Shown here: positions 57,197 to 64,000 of the stretch, piece after piece
How positions within the stretch are numbered: the first letter of the stretch is position 1
Layout: every line of letters starts with the position of its first letter
Origin: Symsagittifera roscoffensis
Taxonomy: Eukaryota > Xenacoelomorpha > Acoela > Convolutidae
Length of the DNA stretch: 64,000 nt
Direction: 5' to 3'
NCBI RefSeq assembly: GCF_963678635.1
Contig: NC_087066.1
Span: 36,953,152-37,017,151 of the forward strand
The notes under the pieces: generated by a model
Databases searched by the model: none
What the model was told of the DNA's origin: nothing
The model's input: the letters and a program-made list of their open reading frames with translations, nothing else
Position numbers and translations under genes: made by a program

Positions 57197-58600
57197 CGGT
57201 GATGCGCTTTGAGAAAAGAAAGCAACGCTAAGAAGAGATCAAAGACAAAAATTTGGATGACATGGAAATGCTGAAAAGACGTAGCCAACCGGACGAATCA
57301 AACAGTAGAGTGAATCTACCAGTGGCTTCAAATCCAAAGTATTTTTGCTGTTAAAACCGCCAATGAAATCTAATTACTTAAAAACAATTGAGCAGTTTTA
57401 AGGATGGATCTGCAAACTAAGGTAACAACTGGTGCAGTATTATGGACGATATGTAGCAAATTGCAGCTCCACGCCCATCACATATCGAAATCTCCTACGT
57501 ACAAACAAGTCATAAAAGCAATCATTTTCGCCTCTAAGAAGCAGATGCATAGGATATCGATCATGAGGTGTTTAAAGAAGGATTAACCTCAGAATTCGGC
57601 CCAGGTGCTTCTTTAGTATCCGTGGGGTCATTTCAAATCGCATTGTCTACAACTTTGGGATGCTGTGGCATATATGAAACGTCCAAGGCATGAAGATACT
57701 TTGTAAATGTTAAAGCTAAGCAAGGCTCACAGGATGATTGAAGTGTGAGCTCGGAGGAACGAGAAGCCGCAAGAATTTTCCGCAAAGAAGATGCACGCCG
57801 TAGTAGAGACTAAAAGGCATCAGCAAGGGATGCCTTGAACAAAGTTCAACAAAAATTAGCGACTAAGGTAGCCAAAGAGAAGGTCAAAATTGAATCGGAA
57901 AATGAGCTGACACAGGACCAACTCATTGTCTTTGAAGCAGCAATAGCGCAAGAGAAAAGGTACCCAGCAGCTGGAGCATGTAGTTGAATGTCATCTCCGG
58001 GCAAACATTTGGGATGATGCCTCTTGGTAGCAAGATGTAGACAAAAATCTCGGTAGCGGGGCATCAGTTAATAAGAAATCTGAGTGAATCCTCGGATTTC
58101 ACCATGATGCATCTGGATTATTAAGCGGATTATCTGAGACAAGCGGAAGCGCACACTGAATCGAGGGCTGTGCGAGCCCTGTTAATGTCAGATTGCACCC
58201 AAACCATGAAACTTTATGGTCATTGTATGGAAGTTTACGGATCGTATCTGGTAATGCTCAACGTAGATGATATTCGCGTTTACGCTTACACCTATTTAAG
58301 AGCAGAAGATTACCAGGTAGGGCAGATTAACCTGGTCAAGAGTTAAAGGTCCGCAGAGTTGATCACGACACCATGATGGCGCAAGTAGCGGTTGCACATC
58401 TGCTGAATACTGACGTGAAGAAGACAGCAGTCACAAGACTCCTAGACACAGGAGCAGTGTGATGCCGATCAAATTATGGGAGAGAATGGATTTGACCAAG
58501 GACGATCTAATACCAACGAACCTAAGCGACTGGCAGCCCTTGTGGCCAGAAGAAATCCAATAATAGTCCTCCAAAAAGTAGGAAGGAGCATCTGGATAAA
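57197..58600 (+). repeat. Gag-protease tandem unit 4 (continues into the rest of pol)
   Basis: More diverged than units 1 and 2. It is the only unit that runs on into the sequence downstream of protease (from 58580), so it holds the original 3' junction. Confidence 0.8.
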
Positions 58601-59279
58601 TTTTCTCATGGAGGACAACCTGGATGGTTAGGATCAGTTCATCGTAATTTTTTCAGGATTTTCGACGAGATGATTGATCTTAAAAATGGGCTGATTAATT
58701 TAAGAAATCCAAACGGAAAATAATTAAGCAAGAAGTAATTAAAAAAATAACGGACCAAAACAGGACACCGATTTTTTAGACAGAAAATTAAAATTACAGC
58801 CTAGGCAGGCAGTAGTAAAGGTTCTTAGGATGAGAAATTTGAACTCCATGAGCAAGTACCGAAACTTAACATTCAAAGTTCAGTGATTTTATACCAGAGT
58901 TTTTCTGTCACACGAAACGACTGTGTGAATGTATTGAATGAAACTATGGACATACCGGTTTGAATTCAGCGTGGAAGCAATGTTTGCTGAGCTTTGCCAA
59001 TTAAGAGTATGAAGAAACTCCAAACCTCAGGAGTCGCCGAGAAGTAGACCATTTGAGAGACAAGATAGGATAGGAAGAGTTTCAAAAGCTTAAAGGATTT
59101 TTAAATCAAAACGCTGACGTTTTTCGAAACAAAAAACAAACATTGGTTGATGTAACTTTGCTGAGCACGAAATGTAACTGGAAAAATTTGCTGTCCTCCA
59201 TAGGGAAGAAGCGAGGTGCTTGACGCCCACTAGTCGGGTTCACGCTGAGCAGAGATAGAAACACCGCTCGAGTATGACA
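58601..59279 (+). pseudogene. Gypsy pol linker between protease and RT, decayed
   Basis: Fragments such as DRKLKLQPRQAVVKVLRMRN and DKIG..FQKLKGFLNQNADVF-like frames, broken by many stops. Position and composition fit the segment ahead of RT. Confidence 0.45.
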
Positions 59280-59870
59280 TGACAAAACCCTCGAATTCAC
59301 CATGGGCAAGTTGATTCATGGCCAAGAAAAAAGGAGGACAGTTGCAGTTTTCGCTAAAAAAAACACGGTGGCCATAAAGGATGCCTATTCCATACACGCA
59401 TAATTGATAGCCTTCAAAACTTGTGGCCACAGTTTTTTCACTACAATGGATCTTGTTTCTGCTTTTTGGCAGGTTCTCCTGCGAAAACAGGACATAAGGA
59501 AGACTTGTTTTTTGTGCGAGTTGTGTCTGTACCAGTGGGAGAATTTGCCATTTGGCTTGCATAATGCTACAGCGACCTTTCAATTGCCCATGGCTCAAGC
59601 CTTGACTAGCGTAACGAAGAAGTATAGGAACCTCGCCATGTGGTATGTAGATGATGTAGTAATAGCAACAATCAACATGACTTAACATATTGACAGAATT
59701 AATGACAATTTTGACTGGATTGAGCTGGATTGAAAAGCAAACCCTCGAAAAATCTTCAGGGACTCGAAGAAGTACCTGGGAAGAATGTTGGATGAACATG
59801 GCGTGGGGCCAGATCCTGATGCGGTGGAAGCCGTGTTACCTTGGAGGCCTTAGTGGAGGCCTTAGTGTTT
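59280..59870 (+). pseudogene. Gypsy reverse transcriptase, broken
   Basis: VAIKDAYSIHA, then a frame at 59404-59685 with FFTTMDLVSAFWQVLLRKQD, LCLYQWENLPFGLHNATATF and the catalytic WYVDDVVIA. After a stop, KKYLGRMLDEHGVGPDPDAV at 59770-59830 is the Ty3/gypsy connection region. The sequence then breaks off; RNase H and integrase are missing. Confidence 0.8.
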
Positions 59871-60237
59871 GAAAACCGTTGAAAAGGAGGCTGGAATAAT
59901 CTGGAATTTTTGTTTTGTTTGTGATTGGCGAAGGAATATATCTGAGAAATACAAAAATGACCACTTTTGACTAAAAAGTGACGAAAAACAAAACAACGAC
60001 CAATTTAGTGAAATATAGTCGAACGAGAACGAACTAAAACACGAAGACTCTCATCGTGACGATCACGCACGATAAGACACTTAGCGGAAGGAATTAGCCA
60101 AAAAGGAGGCTTCAGTGGGGAAGAAGAAAAGAGCAGTACCCTCCCGTGCCACGAATTGGAAGTAAAAACGACGTCATTACAGAGAAAGCACGGAATCGGA
60201 GGCTCGGCCCCCGGAGACAATATATTTTGAAGGACTC
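59871..60237 (+). pseudogene. C-terminal coding scrap before the LTR
   Basis: After the deletion the plus strand reads RSRTIRHLAEGISQKGGFSG near 60060-60120, equivalent to the piece before the 19.8-kb LTR. Confidence 0.45.
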
Positions 60238-60673
60238 TGATAAACGGACTTTTTAGCTACTCTGATGCCATAAATCTTTGAATTATCACCGTTTTTATTT
60301 GATATTTTAGAATATGAGTAGCTAGAAAGAGGAAACGGTCAATCCATCTCCAATGGATCTAATATAAAGCTGTCACCGAAAACATAGTAAAATAGGATTT
60401 TCGAGCCGTGTTTTTAATAGCAACCACGTAGTCTGAGGATCCGAGACCCAGCTATGTGGTTGTCCTCGCATGTAAATGGAAGCTGATTAAAATTCGTTTG
60501 ACTGATGGCCCAAAAATGGTAACTTTTTACTTAGCCCTGGACAGACCAGAAAATCAACTGGCTAGGTCGAGACGGTGAAAAACGAGTAGAATTTAGGTAA
60601 CTGACGCCGGCCAGTCGTCAATAGGTACTTTTTCTACGCTCCGTCATTGTGTAGTATTTGGGCGAATGTTACA
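60238..60673 (+). repeat. LTR (436 bp) of the gypsy-family element, plus orientation
   Basis: TGATAAACGGACTTTTTAGC to GGCGAATGTTACA. Homologous to the reverse complement of 19816-20249, with moderate divergence. Confidence 0.8.
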
Positions 60674-61342
60674 TAGACGTTTTTATGGCGCTCCTGGGTG
60701 GGCCTGTCAAAGGCGTAAGACCATCATGATCAGCAAACGTTTCAGCAACGAACCCTTCGCTCCTTAATGACCTTTGTTGTACTAGGGGGAAGGTGCCGAC
60801 CCTGCGCCTAGTACTATTTAGCTTTTTAACTTAGTTAAGACCGAAATTTCCGGGGGCCGTTGGGTTAGGTGGGAAGTCATGAGCCCGCTCATCCAAGGTC
60901 CCGGGATCAAAAACAATTAAACAGAAAGAGTAAAACCGAACAAAAATAGTGTATAACCAAGAAAAAGCCAAAAACAAATTTATCTGAAAACAAAAAGTAC
61001 AAAAAACAGAAAGCAAATCCAAAAAAGACCAAAAGCAATTAAAAACTTAAAAAGACAGTTTACATGCTGTTTCCGAATGAGATGCGATCTGACATTCCCA
61101 TTTGTTTTGTTTCAGACTGATTTATATCATTTCTGATAGAAAGATTGAGTGTTGTGGTGGAGGGTTAAGTACCCTCCCTTGAGTGTTATTTAAGCACGTT
61201 AATGGTGATTTTGCCGGTGACCGGAGGGTAGAGTGGCAAGCTGACCGACGTGTTCCAGAGTCAACAGGGGCATCAGGGACAACATCCACAACGACTGTTG
61301 GGTATTGTTGACACAATTTTAGTATCGTTTGGTCACTATTTC
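60674..61342. other. Probable body of a second LTR and flank
   Basis: No coding sequence. 60855-60912 contains a tRNA-like run (GTTGGGTTAGGTGGG...CTCATCCAAGGTCCCGGGATC) that resembles Pol III A and B boxes, weakly. The start of the LTR that ends at 61369 is not determined; TG at 60776 is one option. Confidence 0.3.
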
Positions 61343-62860
61343 AATAAAACTTAAATGGTGGGGTGCACAATTGGCGCGGTCCGATTGCACCCTCCATCGA
61401 TTGCGAATTTCCGAGTTAAGGGTCTTAATTTGGGTATTTTGGTCCAAAGGAGGGTATAGTTATATTATTTAACGACTACTTATAGATTAGTATCTTTACT
61501 ATATAGTACTTATCTTCTATTTAGACCCGAGAAACACCACAATTTTGTCGAAAGTTACTGATTTTCGACCAAACTATGGAACCCCAAAATTTCAGATATC
61601 CGAGCTTTTCCGAACAGCAAAAAGCTTCTGTACAGTGGCCTACTACGTAGTTCAATCCCCCTATTTAAAGAAACCGTGACTGGCTTAGTTTAATTCTAGG
61701 AAAATTCAAAATTAAATCAACAAGATGATTTTTGCTTCTTAACTTCAACCTCGCATTTAAAGCACTGTGAATAGAATCGAAACCCTCCTAACTAAAGAAA
61801 CCGTGCGGAAGAAGACTTAATAGAAGTTGACGAAAACAAAACTTTTTTCGAGCAAAAATTTTGTAATTTTCCGATTTTCGTCAAAATGTTTTGAGGATCA
61901 AGTTTTTTAGTTTTTAGAGTAGGAGCGATAAAAGTTTTTGTGTTAGGAGCGTGCTAGCATAACGCGCTCGGTTGCTCGAAAGATTTTTGAGTAACCCTCC
62001 GAATAGCTCCCTAGATAGAGCTAGAGACTTAAAGATTGGAAAAAGAAGGAATCGGAGGGTCCAAATTTATTAGTTTTCGGCCAAATTTTTGTTTCCAAAC
62101 CAATTTGGCTCCGGTTTTTTGCATTATTCTAGTGCCGTACGGGGTTACTACGCCCGTTTCAATTATTTTTAGGCACTCTCACTAAGAATTGCGGAAAAAG
62201 TCTTTCAGAACCTATATAGGTGGTGTAAAAATGCCAATATGACGAACGCGTTTTTGGCAATTTCTTAAAGATTAGCCAAAAGATTAGCCAAAAAGGGTCA
62301 AATTTTTCGGGAACCCTCCGAGCGGCAGAAAGTTTTACAAGAGCACCTTTTTATCCTACTGGGAGGGTTGACCGAGTCAGCCAACCTACTTGTAAGTCAA
62401 TTAAGGTGCAAATGCAGGCTTTACAGCGGTGAAATCACCCGTTTTCTCGATTTTTTTGGGAACCCTTTGAGGTAACCCTCCGGAGTCAGCAAAGCCCCTT
62501 AACAACCCTCCTTAAATAGATATTTTCCACGCAGCCCTCTGAAGAAGTTAAAATAACCCTACGGAGTGAATTTAGCTTGTTTTGACACTTTCCGAGACTA
62601 GTGGGAGACCCTTCAAAGTTAGACTTGAAGAATTTAGTATTTTGAGGGAACCCTCCGAAGCAACCCTCCGGAGCGCATCAAACCTCTTATTGACCCTCCT
62701 TAGTCAACTTAAGGGGACCCTCCGAAGTTATTTAGGTGACTAAGGTACCCTCCGAAGTAACCCTCCGGAGTAAGCTAAGTGTCCTAACAACCCTCCGAAG
62801 TAACCCTCCGGAGTGACTTAAGCTCCTTAACAACCCTCCTTAGTGAAGAATTAGAGGTAC
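61155..62860. repeat. Leader region rich in CCCTCC/GGAGGG motifs
   Basis: By eye I count 21 CCCTCC or GGAGGG hexamers. The densest part (62470-62840) has composite motifs AACCCTCCGAAGTAACCCTCCGGAGT, with the palindrome CTCCGGAG, separated by short variable spacers. Not a simple tandem array. No coding content. Confidence 0.7.
61343..61388 (+). promoter_or_regulatory. LTR end with polyadenylation signal and primer-binding site
   Basis: AATAAA at 61343, LTR terminus GTGCACA ending at 61369, two-base spacer, then TGGCGCGGTCCGATTGC, which begins with TGG as tRNA primer-binding sites do. Suggests a 5' LTR of an element running off the right edge. Confidence 0.45.
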
Positions 62861-63050
62861 CCCCGGGGCAATTTGAACATCGTAAATATCCATTTAAGGC
62901 CGGAATAGAGGTTCAACTACTAACGGGGTGAAAATTTTGGGAGCTTAGGAGCCCAGTTGACCTGGAAATTCGCAATCAACTTTGGATTCCAGATCGGGTT
63001 TATCAGAGGTACACGAAACAATTTTTTTAAATTGTTATTTTGGTTGCGTG

Positions 63051-63345
63051 GTTGCCTTGAGCTAGTTAATAGGAAAGCTCGGGCAATCCGGGAATACCTA
63101 AAAAAAAGACCTCGGTGTGTGTTAGGCAAATACACACTCACTTGAGAAGAAAAATTGTTCCCTGCTCTCGTGCATTGGGGCGGCCCGGGTGTGGTAGAGT
63201 TTTTTCATAGACTTTAGATATTTTCGATCAGAAGTTGCCTTGAGCTACTTAGTAGGACTGTTCGGACAATAAAAGGACACCTAAAAGAAGACCTCGGTGA
63301 GTGTATTGGGCAAATACACACTCACTTGAGAAGACAGTGTCCTTG
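63051..63345 (+). repeat. Direct repeat pair (183 bp apart) with internal hairpins
   Basis: GTTGCCTTGAGCTA at 63051 and 63234, and CAAATACACACTCACTTGAG at 63127 and 63311. In the second copy GTGAGTGTATT pairs with AATACACACTCAC to form a strong hairpin; the first copy has a weaker version. Confidence 0.7.
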
Positions 63346-63831
63346 GCTTCGTTATTTTGGAGCGTTCCAATTGAGGGAAGTCTTTTTCTTTAAGACTAAG
63401 TTTTAATTATCTGTTACTGAAACCATCAGTGCTCTTTTATAAAACATTGATTGATCTTAAACGAGGCAATGATTTGATACGTCTGTAGCGGTAAAATGAT
63501 ACTGAACAAAAAGATTGCTGTCACCTTTAGGGTGTTCTTATCTAGTTATCAATTGTGTTTTGTGTGTTATTGTTAATATCCTGAAAAGATTTGTGATTTT
63601 GTTATACCAGGTAACTGAGTGGAGTTGGTAATATCTAAACACTAGGCAGGACCTTGGATTAGCTTGAGCTGAATCATTTATAGTTTCTCTACGAGATCGA
63701 AGGTATATTTTTGATACTAGAGGACTCGAGTGAGAAAGTTTTTCGCTAGTTTTTCTACTAGACTTGAGAAAGTTTTTTCGAATTTTATTTTGAAACTTGT
63801 GCATTGCCGTCAATTTTTTTTATCACGAAGC

Positions 63832-64000
63832 ATGCAGCGCAGAGTCTCGATAGGAGCAACAACTAAGATTCCCAGGCTGAGTACGGGGACTACACGAAAG
63901 TTTAAAACACGGCAGCATTCACGGAAACAATTAGCAGCATTTCCGACGTTTTTGCTGACGAAGCAACGACTAAAAGTCAAGCTGGTCTTTCAGTGAGCGG
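63832..64000 (+). CDS. Possible gag start of an LTR element, cut by window edge
   Basis: ATG at 63832 begins MQRRVSIGATTKIPR, similar in style to the gag start at 51831 (MQTRRSATLKSN). In a different frame from about 63912 the sequence reads TAAFTETISSISDVFADEAT, which looks more protein-like, so there may be a frameshift. Placement after LTR end, primer site and leader supports gag. Weak. Confidence 0.3.

Larger units (their letters stand above)
51760..60673 (+). mobile_element. Ty3/gypsy-family pseudo-element with internally amplified gag-protease region
   Basis: Plus-strand order: gag start and coiled coil (51831-52760), four tandem units of gag-zinc knuckle-protease (52796-58600), linker, RT (59280-59870), a deletion removing RNase H and integrase, a C-terminal scrap, and an LTR (60238-60673). 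No 5' LTR found; the left end abuts the minisatellite. Same family as the minus-strand remnant at 19.8-29.4 kb. Confidence 0.75.

Overview
This window looks like nematode nuclear DNA, probably from a rhabditid. It is AT-rich. The two host genes I can identify have polypyrimidine plus TTTCAG-type acceptors directly in front of their start codons, as expected of spliced-leader trans-splicing, and the RBM22-like gene has introns of only 75 and 71 bp. Apart from these two genes nearly everything is mobile or repetitive DNA. Identifications rest on reading motifs by eye; no database search was possible.

1-10.5 kb: a LAMP (lysosome-associated membrane glycoprotein) gene on the minus strand in four exons, lacking only the last few codons at the left edge. 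Its two large introns (about 4.95 and 4.17 kb) are filled with repeats: a ~120-bp satellite with an 837-bp higher-order duplication, a second ~150-bp repeat family, a small element with long terminal repeats, a foldback, and a possible ABC-transporter remnant.

10.5-20.3 kb: a CR1/jockey-like LINE on the minus strand with long intact frames. Its ORF1 (PHD finger plus coiled coil) and ORF2 (endonuclease plus reverse transcriptase) are in the same frame, separated by one UGA followed by CUA. An SGNH-like frame lies just upstream. On the plus strand the first three exons of an RBM22-type splicing factor are cut short by a 5'-truncated LINE of the other class (RT, CCHC, restriction-like endonuclease).

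19.8-29.4 kb: the 3' part of a Ty3/gypsy-family LTR element on the minus strand. It has a 434-bp LTR and a long decayed accessory coding region with two SGNH-hydrolase-like modules.

29.4-41.8 kb: decayed Polinton/Maverick pieces (integrase, small capsid-type proteins, penton-like protein) on the minus strand, a gypsy gag scrap, and a 3.04-kb tandem duplication. Each duplicate carries an N-terminal Polinton DNA polymerase B remnant behind a CRE/TATA-like segment, and one breakpoint lies inside a TA-flanked inverted-repeat transposon.

41.9-51.7 kb: a gene-free 4.74-kb tandem duplication ending in a ~27-bp minisatellite.

51.8-60.7 kb: a plus-strand gypsy pseudo-element of the same LTR family. 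Its gag-protease segment was amplified in tandem (1,717-bp unit, four copies) after it had become a pseudogene; remnants of RT and an LTR follow. 60.7-64.0 kb looks like the 5' end of another LTR element: LTR end, primer-binding site, a long leader full of CCCTCC/GGAGGG motifs, and a possible gag start.

The two host genes are divergent. The minus-strand LINE occupies the 5.6 kb between their start codons, so any shared promoter region has been invaded.
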